NCBI RefSeq assembly: GCF_900115775.1 | Contig: NZ_FOXS01000003.1 | Coordinates: forward strand, 186,001-250,000 | From: Hymenobacter arizonensis | Lineage (GTDB): Bacteria; Bacteroidota; Bacteroidia; Cytophagales; Hymenobacteraceae | Direction: 5' to 3' | DNA: 64,000 bases | In this document: in pieces, positions 55,298 to 62,459 of the stretch | Layout: the number at the start of each line of letters is the position of its first letter | Position numbering within the stretch: position 1 is the first letter of the stretch | Translations under genes and position numbers: made by a program | Notes under the pieces: model-generated | Databases searched by the model: none | What the model saw: only the letters and a program-made list of their open reading frames with translations | What the model was told of the DNA's origin: nothing

Positions 55298-56371
55298 ATG
55301 CCTTCTCGTCGCGATTTTATGCTGCAGGCCACCGCTGGCCTGAGCGCCCTGGCCCTGGCCAGCCAGGCGGCCGCCCGTGCGGCGGCCCGCACCTACACCA
55401 ACCCCGTGTACGCCGGTCAGTTTCCCGACCCCTTTGTGCTGCGCCACCAAGGTCGCTACTATGCTTTTGGTACCACGGGCACGGGCCGCACCCGCGACGG
55501 CCGCATTTTCACGCTGCTCACCTCCAGCAACCTCGTGGACTGGAAAGATGCCGGAGGATGCCTCGCACCCCCCGCTGCCGCCGAGGGTGCCGACTTTTGG
55601 GCGCCCGAAGTGGTGTTTCACAAGGGTACGTTCTACATGTACTACTCCATGGGCGGCGGGGCTATTGGGGCCACTGTGGGACACCGCCTGCACGTGGCCA
55701 CCAGCAAAAAGCCGGAGGGGCCCTACCAGCAAGTAGCCTTGCTCGACGTGCCGGCCAGCAAGTTTACCATCGACGCCCACCCGTACCAGGACACCGACGG
55801 AAAGTGGTACCTGTTCTACGCCCGCGACTTCATAGACACCGACAACGGCTACCGCCCCGGCACAGGCCTGGTGGTCGACCGCCTGCTCGACATGACCCGC
55901 CTGGCCGGCGAGAGCCGCACCGTGATGCGCGCCCGCCACGACTGGACCGTGTTTGAGAAAAACCGCACCATGCCGCTCTACGACAACAAAACCTTCCCGG
56001 AGTGGCACACCCTGGAGGGACCGTTCATTCGGCGGCACGGCGGCAAGTACTACTGTTTCTACAGCGGCGCCAACTTCCTCACGCCCCGCTACGGCGTTGA
56101 TTACTGCGTGGCCTCGTCCATCATGGGCCCGTATTCCGACGCCGGGGCCGAAAAAGGCCCGCGCGTGCTGGGCGCCGTGGCTGGCCACGTGCGCGGCCCT
56201 GGCCACCACTCCCACGTGCTCAGCCCCGATGGCAAAACCGAATACTTGGTGTACCACGCCTGGAACACGGCCATGACCGAGCGGCAGCTCTGCATCGATA
56301 AGCTGGCCTGGACCGCCCAAGGCCCCCGCTGCGTGGGGCCCACCTACACGCCGCAGCCCCTGCCCAGCTAG
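55298..56371 (+). CDS. GH43 enzyme with twin-arginine signal
   Basis: I start at the ATG at 55298 (357 aa). The N-terminus MPSRRDFMLQATAGLSALAL is a Tat signal, so the enzyme is probably exported folded. The GH43 motifs are NPVYAGQFPDPFVLRHQGRY (base Asp), ADFWAPEVVFHKGTFYMYYS, KFTIDAHPYQDTDGKWYLFY (Asp), HTLEGPFIRRHGGKYYCFYS (acid Glu) and GHVRGPGHHSHVLSPDGKTE. The Tat signal sets it apart from the three lipoprotein or Sec-type GH43 genes nearby. It is divergent from the GH5-like gene, with a 242-base shared upstream region. Confidence 0.88.
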   Translation: MPSRRDFMLQATAGLSALALASQAAARAAARTYTNPVYAGQFPDPFVLRHQGRYYAFGTTGTGRTRDGRIFTLLTSSNLVDWKDAGGCLAPPAAAEGADFWAPEVVFHKGTFYMYYSMGGGAIGATVGHRLHVATSKKPEGPYQQVALLDVPASKFTIDAHPYQDTDGKWYLFYARDFIDTDNGYRPGTGLVVDRLLDMTRLAGESRTVMRARHDWTVFEKNRTMPLYDNKTFPEWHTLEGPFIRRHGGKYYCFYSGANFLTPRYGVDYCVASSIMGPYSDAGAEKGPRVLGAVAGHVRGPGHHSHVLSPDGKTEYLVYHAWNTAMTERQLCIDKLAWTAQGPRCVGPTYTPQPLPS

Positions 56372-56479
56372 TAGGAGCGGGGTGAAATTTGTTTGGGCCT
56401 GAGACACTGAGGGCAAGGGGTGGCAACGGTGGAGCGATATTTGTCGTTGCAGGCACTATAAGTTGTGCTTACTTTGCTC

Positions 56480-57742
56480 ATGCTTCGTCCCATTTCCTTG
56501 CTCCTGGCCGTTGTGCTGGCCCTCACGGCCCGTCCGGCGGCAGCCTATGCAGTGCTCACCCACAAGGCGAACATCGATTCGACCTGGGAAAAGAGCCTGG
56601 TGCCAGCGCTGGAACGGCGCTACCCCGGCGCCAGCCCCGAGGAGCTGGAAGATGCCAAAGCCTACGCCTACGGCGGGGCCATCATCCAAGACATGGGTTA
56701 CTACCCATTTGGTAATGTGCTCTTTACCAACCTGACGCACTACGTGCGCTCGGGGGACTTCGTGCGCAACCTCATCAGCCAATCCCACGACCGCCTCGAC
56801 TATGCTTTTGCCCTGGGCGCCCTAGCCCACTACGCCGCCGATGTCAGCGGGCACGCCGAGGGCACCAACCGCGCCATGGCAAGCGTGTACCCCGAGCTGG
56901 CCGCCAAGTACGGGCCCGTTATCACTTACGAGCAGGCGCCTAAGCAACATTCCCAGCTGGAATTTGCCTTCGATGTGGTGCAGCTGGCCAGCGGCAAGTA
57001 CCGCAGCCAGGATTACCACAAAAGCATTGGTTTTAAAGTAAGCAAGTCGTCGCTGGAGCGGGCTTTTCGCCAAACCTACGGCCTGGAGCTGGGGCAGGTG
57101 ATTGCCAACGTGGACCTGAGCATTGCCTCCTTCCGCTTCGCGGTAAGCGAGCTGATTCCGACCGCGGCCCGGGCCGCCTGGCACCACAAGCGCAAGGACA
57201 TCATGAAGATGAGTCCTGGGGCCCGGCGCCGTGACTACCTCTACCGCGAGAGCCCGCGCGAGTTTCGCAAGAAGTACGGCAACGATTATAAGCGGCCCGG
57301 CTTTGGCGCCCGCATCATCTCCTACTTCATTCGGGTGCTGCCCAAAATTGGCCCGCTCAAGCCTTTTGCCTTCAAGCTGCCCACGCCCGAAGCCCAGGAG
57401 TTGTTCAAGTCCAGCTTCCGGATGGTGATGGAGAACTACCGCGCCGATGTAGCCCGGCAGCCCGCCGACACGGCCGCCTCGCCGCTGGCCCTCGACAACA
57501 CCGACTTCGATACCGGCCACCCCACCCGCGCCGGCGAATACGCCCTAGCCGATGAAACCTACGGCGAGTGGCTGCGCCTGCTGGCCAAAAAGAAGTTTGA
57601 AAACGTCAACACCAAAGCCCAGCAAAATATCCTGAATTTCTACAATACGCCGCCCAAAACGCCGGCCTCTGAAAAAGAAAAAAAGGACGACAAGCAGCGC
57701 GAAACCAAGGAAGCCTTGGAGCAGCTAAAGGCGCTACAGTAG
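56480..57742 (+). CDS. Zinc-dependent phospholipase C family protein
   Basis: I use the ATG at 56480 (420 aa) followed by a signal peptide (ISLLLAVVLALTARPAAAYA). The zinc sites are YAVLTHKANIDS, AKAYAYGGAIIQDMGYYPFG and FALGALAHYAADVSGHAEG (His-x3-Asp-x3-His), with PKQHSQLEFAFDV further on, matching PF00882. The family includes bacterial phospholipase C and GPI-PLD-like proteins. The C-terminal ~100 residues end in a charged coil (KEKKDDKQRETKEALEQLKAL) without known function. The substrate is unproved. It is the second PLC-like protein in the window, but without the barrel of the 13.5 kb protein. Confidence 0.82.
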   Translation: MLRPISLLLAVVLALTARPAAAYAVLTHKANIDSTWEKSLVPALERRYPGASPEELEDAKAYAYGGAIIQDMGYYPFGNVLFTNLTHYVRSGDFVRNLISQSHDRLDYAFALGALAHYAADVSGHAEGTNRAMASVYPELAAKYGPVITYEQAPKQHSQLEFAFDVVQLASGKYRSQDYHKSIGFKVSKSSLERAFRQTYGLELGQVIANVDLSIASFRFAVSELIPTAARAAWHHKRKDIMKMSPGARRRDYLYRESPREFRKKYGNDYKRPGFGARIISYFIRVLPKIGPLKPFAFKLPTPEAQELFKSSFRMVMENYRADVARQPADTAASPLALDNTDFDTGHPTRAGEYALADETYGEWLRLLAKKKFENVNTKAQQNILNFYNTPPKTPASEKEKKDDKQRETKEALEQLKALQ

Positions 57743-57778
57743 CGTAGTAGTGAGGCGGCTGAGTGGCAGATACGGTAA

Positions 57779-59578
57779 CTACTCCACTGCCAGTAGCCGG
57801 GTCGTGCGCTGAGCGCCGGCCAGCACGTGCACGCGGTAGAGGCCAGGGGCCAGCCCCAGTAAGCTCAACTCGCATCGGGCGCCGCTAGTAGCGGGCGTAA
57901 GGACTTGGTCGCGAACCACCCGGCCCAGGGCGTCGACGAGCGTGACCCGGCCTGGGGAAGCACCATGGAAGGCTGGTACCACCACCGTGGCCGAGGCGTG
58001 GGCCGGATTGGGAAATACCGTGACCGTGGGGGCCGCCAGGAGTTCGGAGGAAGTAGTGGATAAGACGGCCTGGTCCGTAAGACTGACCAGGAAGGGCACG
58101 ATGCTGTTGCTGGGGTAGGTGAAGGCGTTATTGCTAAAATACGCTGGCGTTTCTACCCAGCCGCCCAGGTAAACAGTACGCCCCGACAAGGCCATGGTAG
58201 TGGCTTCATCACGCCCGAAGCCGCCCGCGCTCTGGGCCCAGTTGAAGCTGACGCTGGAGCCGGCATCCGTCATTTTTGCCACAAACGCGTCGCCGGAAGC
58301 GTTGCTACCGGAAAAGTTGCCCAGGGTATGGGAGCCGAACTGGCTGGTTTGGCTATAGATATTTCCTGCTAAATAGAGGCTGGGCCCATCGGCGGCCAGC
58401 CCTACCACGGCTTCACTGTTGAAGCCACCGGCTCGCTCGGCCCACATGAAGAAACCCGCAATGCCTGTGTCGGTAAGCTTGGCCACGAAGATGTCGGCAT
58501 TGGTGATGGTGGGCGATGCGTTGGCCAGCGTGGTACTGCCAAAGGTGGCCGTGGGCCCCGAAAATATTCCGGCTATGTATACGTTGAGGCCGCTTACTGC
58601 CAGGGAACGAACGTAGGTGCCAGCGCCCGGCCCCGCTCCGGCTTGTTGCACCCATGCAAACTCGGCACTGGCCCCGGCGTCGGTCAGCTTGGCCACAAAC
58701 ACATCGTAGGTGCTGCTCTGCTTCGAAACCATCAGGGAGCCAAACGTGGCGGGTTGGCTGCTTAAGTTTCCGGTCAGGTACACACTGTTGCCGCTCACGG
58801 TCAGGGCCCGGCCGCCGTCGTTGAAGGTGCCGCCAGCTTGCACAGCCCAGGTGAAATCAGCGCTCGGCCCCGCATCGGTGAGCTTGGCCACAAACACGTT
58901 TTGCCCTCCAAAAGCGGCGCGGTTGGTCAGGACTGTGCTGCCAAAGGTGCTGCGCGGCCCCTCGAAGCCGCCGGTGATGTACACACTGCTTCCGCTCGCG
59001 GCGATAGCACTGGGAATGTCATCGCCGGCACCTCCGGCCTGGCGGACCCAAGAGAAGCTAGCCGTGCTGCCAGCGTCGGTGAGCTTGGCCACAAAAATGT
59101 CCGCAGTGAAGCTGGCAGGGGTTGAATTTAAAATCCGGGTGCTCCCAAAGCGGAGACTGTCTCTGCTGAAATAGCCCGTCAGGTACACATTGGAGCCATT
59201 TACGGCTAGGGCCGTTATGGACGCGTTGCCGCCGTCGGCACCTTGTTCAACCCAAACAAAGCTGCCAGTAGCCGGGCTCCATTTTGCCAGATACAAGGCC
59301 CGCCCACTTCCACTGGTGAGGGTGAAGGCTCCCAAATGAACGGTACCATCAAACGAGCCCGCCACATACACGTCGCCATTGGCCGCGGCGGCAGAGGCGT
59401 ATACCGAAGAGCTGTTAGTGCCGGAGGCCCGCTCGCTAATGGCTATGGCGTTCTGCCAGGAAGGGGCCTGCGCCCTCGCCCCGCTGCCAACCAGTAGCAA
59501 GAGGAAAACCCAAACAAGTGTGAAGCCCCGAGTGCTCCCGGAAAAGGTGCCGAGCCAAGCGAATAAAGGTAGAGACAT
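57779..59578 (-). CDS. SBBP-type propeller protein with T9SS type A sorting domain
   Basis: The product (599 aa) has a signal peptide after a ~18-residue lead (FTLVWVFLLLLVGSGARAQ). About eight repeats follow of the kind SVYLTGNxxxxxTFGSxxL...DVFVAKLTDAGASAEFAWVQQAG, the SBBP pattern. The T9SS tail begins at VTVFPNPAHASATVVVP, then LVDALGRVVRDQV and LAPGLYRVHVLAG. The mature start APSWQNAIAIS parallels TPTWQAALANN of the 1146-residue protein at 2001-5441, so the two are paralogues. It is convergent with the PLC-like gene (36-base gap). Confidence 0.86.
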   Translation of the reverse strand: MSLPLFAWLGTFSGSTRGFTLVWVFLLLLVGSGARAQAPSWQNAIAISERASGTNSSSVYASAAAANGDVYVAGSFDGTVHLGAFTLTSGSGRALYLAKWSPATGSFVWVEQGADGGNASITALAVNGSNVYLTGYFSRDSLRFGSTRILNSTPASFTADIFVAKLTDAGSTASFSWVRQAGGAGDDIPSAIAASGSSVYITGGFEGPRSTFGSTVLTNRAAFGGQNVFVAKLTDAGPSADFTWAVQAGGTFNDGGRALTVSGNSVYLTGNLSSQPATFGSLMVSKQSSTYDVFVAKLTDAGASAEFAWVQQAGAGPGAGTYVRSLAVSGLNVYIAGIFSGPTATFGSTTLANASPTITNADIFVAKLTDTGIAGFFMWAERAGGFNSEAVVGLAADGPSLYLAGNIYSQTSQFGSHTLGNFSGSNASGDAFVAKMTDAGSSVSFNWAQSAGGFGRDEATTMALSGRTVYLGGWVETPAYFSNNAFTYPSNSIVPFLVSLTDQAVLSTTSSELLAAPTVTVFPNPAHASATVVVPAFHGASPGRVTLVDALGRVVRDQVLTPATSGARCELSLLGLAPGLYRVHVLAGAQRTTRLLAVE

Positions 59579-59735
59579 AGAGAGGTAGAAAAAGAGAAAT
59601 AGTTACAAGAATCAAGGTTCAAAGGTAGAACTGGAGAGCGGAAAATATTTCATTCCGCTGCTTAAACCACAGGGCGTTGGCCGCATCTATGGTAATGAAT
59701 TCTAGTCCTCCATTTTATACCATTTCATTGTTGCT

Positions 59736-60626
59736 ATGAAAAGAATAGCCCCCTATTTCCTGACGCTCGCCCTGCTGGTGCTGCTGGTAGCCTCAGCCAC
59801 TGCCGAAAGCCTTAGCGGCGGCCCGCACCCGCGCAAGCACTGGCCTGCCAACCCCGAAATCACAGCGTACCACCGGGCCAATATCCAGCCCGTGCTCCAG
59901 CAGCAGCGCCAGAAGCTGGAAGCCCAGCTCGACCCCGCCGACCGTACTCAACTCACTGCCTACCGCACCCAGCTAAAGGCCTTGCGCGAGCAAGGCAAGG
60001 CCCTGCGTCAGGCGCCCGCCACTCCGCCCGCCGATGGTAGCAACCGCCCCGCCCTCACCGATGTCCAGCGGGAGCAGCGTCAGCAGCTGCATTCCCAGAC
60101 CAAAGGCATCATGCTAAATGTGGCCCAACTGGCGCAGAAATACGAAGTGCCCATCCAGCAACTTGCTAAGGAGGTGGAGCCCCAAAAGGAAAAGTGGGCC
60201 GCTGACCTGAAAGCCCTCGCTACCAAAAATGCCACGCCCGAGCAGCAGGAGCGCATGGCCGCCCACGGCGGACGCATGCGGCACCACGGCGCACACCGGT
60301 TCTTTGCCCCCGCCAGGTTCCTGCTCATGGACCCGAACGCGCCAACTGCTGCCACCTCTGAGCGCAATCTGGGCGGCACCAGCTTCTATCCCAACCCAGC
60401 CACCGCCACCAGTCAGTTGGATTATGATGTGAAAAAAGCTGGCCCAGTTACCGTCGAGCTGCTCGACAGCAAAGGCAACAAGCTGCGCACCTTGGTTGCA
60501 ACCACGGAGCAGGAAAAAGGCCCCCATACCCAGCAGCTCGATTTGCGCGACCTGCCGGCTGGTACTTACTTCTACAAAATCATCACTAAGGCTGGGAGCG
60601 AGACCAAGCGGTTTGTGAAGGAATAA
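59736..60626 (+). CDS. Spy/CpxP-like helical protein with T9SS sorting tail
   Basis: The product (296 aa) has a signal peptide (YFLTLALLVLLVASATA). Residues ~35-160 are charged helices with LDPADRTQLTAYRTQLKALR and LTDVQREQRQQLHSQTKG, which resemble the LTxxQ repeats of the periplasmic chaperones Spy and CpxP. The C-terminus (SFYPNPATATSQLDYDVKKA, VELLDSKGNKLRTL, LPAGTYFYKIITKAGSETKR) is a T9SS type A sorting domain. A Spy-like chaperone sent to the surface would be unusual; a plain helical surface protein is the alternative. Confidence 0.7.
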   Translation: MKRIAPYFLTLALLVLLVASATAESLSGGPHPRKHWPANPEITAYHRANIQPVLQQQRQKLEAQLDPADRTQLTAYRTQLKALREQGKALRQAPATPPADGSNRPALTDVQREQRQQLHSQTKGIMLNVAQLAQKYEVPIQQLAKEVEPQKEKWAADLKALATKNATPEQQERMAAHGGRMRHHGAHRFFAPARFLLMDPNAPTAATSERNLGGTSFYPNPATATSQLDYDVKKAGPVTVELLDSKGNKLRTLVATTEQEKGPHTQQLDLRDLPAGTYFYKIITKAGSETKRFVKE

Positions 60627-60660
60627 TTCGCCTTCTCAGTCCCAGCGGGCCTCACGTAGC

Positions 60661-60832
60661 GACCTCACTCCCAGCCCTCTCCCGCGGAGAGGGGAGCCAC
60701 GGCACAAGAACAAATAAGCTTTTCAAACAGAAAGCCTCACTGCAAACTGCAGTGAGGCTTTCTGTCTAATCATCAGGCTCCCCTCTCCGCGGGAGAGGGG
60801 TCGTACCCGGCAGGGCCGGGGGTGAGGTCCCC
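60661..60832. repeat. Palindromic repeat element, copy C of three (with nested terminator)
   Basis: The left arm (60661-60698) and right arm (60776 to about 60832) carry the same CCTCTCCCGCGGAGAGGGGA core as copies A and B. The right arm is split by a ~14-base insertion, TCGTACCCGGCAGG. It lies between convergent genes. Confidence 0.82.
60727..60765. terminator. Hairpin terminator inside repeat copy C
   Basis: ACAGAAAGCCTCACTGCA pairs perfectly with TGCAGTGAGGCTTTCTGT around a 3-base loop (18-bp stem). It sits between two convergent genes and could end both transcripts. Confidence 0.75.
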
Positions 60833-60850
60833 GCGTAAGGTCTCAGCTTC

Positions 60851-62242
60851 TTACCTACCCTGCACCAGCCCCCCACTCAGCCGGCGCAGCGTCGTCTCAG
60901 CCTGCTTGGCCTGGAAGCGGATATCCAGCAGCCGCACCTCAGCGTCGAGCTGGGTGCGCTGGGCTTCGCGCAGAGCTAGGGTGGTGAGTAAGCCCAGGCG
61001 ATAACGCTCCAGCGCGATGGCCACGTTTTCGCGGGCCAGCAGAATGTTGGTTTCTTCCAGCTCCAGCAGCTGCAGGCGGTTCTGGTATTGCGCGTAGGCC
61101 TGCTCGGCGGTAGCATCCAGGTTCAGCTCGGTCTGGCTGAGCTGCAGCTGGCTTTGTTCCTCGCCAATGCGGGCGTTCTGCTCAATGCGGCGGCGGTTGA
61201 AGCCGTCGAATATGGGCACCGATGCCACCAGGCCGTAGTTGTAGCCGAAGGTGCGGCCGGTGTTGGTTACGAGCTGGGTGCCGAAGAAGGCGGCGCCGTT
61301 CACGTTGCGATTCAGGCCGTACCCCGACGTGAGGCCGATTTGGGGGAAGCGAGCGGCGCGCGCCAGCTTGCGGTCGTAGGTGGCGACTTCGGTGTTGGTG
61401 CGGGCCTGCTGCAGGCGCGGGTTGTTTTGCCGGATGGCCTGCGTGATGACTTCCCGGTCCAGGTTAGTGGTGACTACAATGGAGTCGGCGGGGCTAAAGT
61501 CGAGCCGCGGCGAGCGGCCCAGCAGGTTGTTCAGGTTGATTTTGGCCGTGGTCAGCGCTTCCTGCTGCTGGATGAGGATGGAACGGTCGGCGTTGTAGTC
61601 GACGCGGGCGGTCAGCACTTCTACCTTGGCGCTCACGCCCACGTCCACGCGGGCCTGGGTTAGGTCGATGCGGGCCTGCCCAATCTTGAGCGCTTCTTCG
61701 ATGGAAGTGATTTTGCCCTTCTCGCGCACTACGGCGTAATACGCATCGGTGATGTTGGCCACGGTTTCTTCCACAATGGCGCGGGTGAGCTGCCGCTGGC
61801 TTAGGTCGAGGGCCTTGAGGCGGTCGTAGGCAATGAACATCCCGAAGCCGTCGAAAATAGTCCACGTGGCCGCTATGTTGCCGTTGAGCTGGTTCGACTG
61901 GGCGTTGCTGGCCGTGCTGGGCTCGGGCCGGCTCGACGACTCCTGGCGCACGTTGTTGGTATTGAAAACCCGGGTAAAGTTGCCGTTCACCGTGGGCAGC
62001 TGACCGGCGTTGCCGCGGGTTACGTTGTTTTCACTCACCCGTTCGTCGGTGCGCGAGAGCCGGATGTTGAAGTTGTTTTCCAACCCCAGCTGAATGGCCT
62101 GCGCCAAGGTCAGCGGCGCAGCCACCGCCACACTAGCGGGCCGGGTGAGCTGCGGCTGGCGAGGCGTGGAGATTTTTTGTTGTTGGGCGTAGCCAGCCAG
62201 CGGAAGCAGGAAAACAAGAAAAAGAAGCTTCGAGGGTTTCAT
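60851..62242 (-). CDS. TolC-family outer-membrane efflux protein
   Basis: The product (463 aa) has a signal peptide (LLFLVFLLPLAGYAQ). The two-fold TolC pattern shows as LTLAQAIQLGLENNFNIRLS at ~60 and REVITQAIRQNNPRLQQART at ~265. Long coiled-coil helices follow (GKITSIEEALKIGQARIDLT; NILLARENVAIALERYRLG) and TEQAYAQYQNRLQLLELE. It forms the outer-membrane channel of a tripartite pump. The RND pump gene is directly upstream on the same strand, separated by a ~200-base palindromic repeat. Confidence 0.9.
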   Translation of the reverse strand: MKPSKLLFLVFLLPLAGYAQQQKISTPRQPQLTRPASVAVAAPLTLAQAIQLGLENNFNIRLSRTDERVSENNVTRGNAGQLPTVNGNFTRVFNTNNVRQESSSRPEPSTASNAQSNQLNGNIAATWTIFDGFGMFIAYDRLKALDLSQRQLTRAIVEETVANITDAYYAVVREKGKITSIEEALKIGQARIDLTQARVDVGVSAKVEVLTARVDYNADRSILIQQQEALTTAKINLNNLLGRSPRLDFSPADSIVVTTNLDREVITQAIRQNNPRLQQARTNTEVATYDRKLARAARFPQIGLTSGYGLNRNVNGAAFFGTQLVTNTGRTFGYNYGLVASVPIFDGFNRRRIEQNARIGEEQSQLQLSQTELNLDATAEQAYAQYQNRLQLLELEETNILLARENVAIALERYRLGLLTTLALREAQRTQLDAEVRLLDIRFQAKQAETTLRRLSGGLVQGR

Positions 62243-62261
62243 GTGGAAAATTCAGAACATC

Positions 62262-62457
62262 TAACTCCCCTCCTTTTTTAAGGAGGGGACGCTAAGCCGT
62301 CAGGCTTAGCTGGGGTGGTTGCGCTCGTTGCACGATGGCCGAACGGCACCTGCATCATTCACGCGGCTATCGTTCAGCCATCGTGCAACGAGCGCAACCA
62401 CCCCCGTCCGAGCCCTTGGCTCGAACATCCCCTCCTTAAAAAAGGAGGGGAGTTTGG
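62262..62457. repeat. Compound palindromic element between pump and TolC genes
   Basis: The inner arms 62312-62339 and 62377-62404 form a perfect 28-bp inverted repeat (starting GGGGTGGTTGCGCTCGTTGC). Each end has its own short palindrome, CTCCCCTCCTTTTTTAAGGA on the left and TCCTTAAAAAAGGAGGGGAG on the right, which also pair with each other. It fills almost all of the gap between two genes of one transcription unit. Confidence 0.88.
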
Positions 62458-62459
62458 GG

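Noticed and set aside
56420..56487. A -33/-7-like pair (TTG ... TTACTTTG) just before the PLC gene
   Set aside because: The implied start site would fall at or after the chosen ATG, and the -7 box is off consensus, so it is not reported as a promoter.
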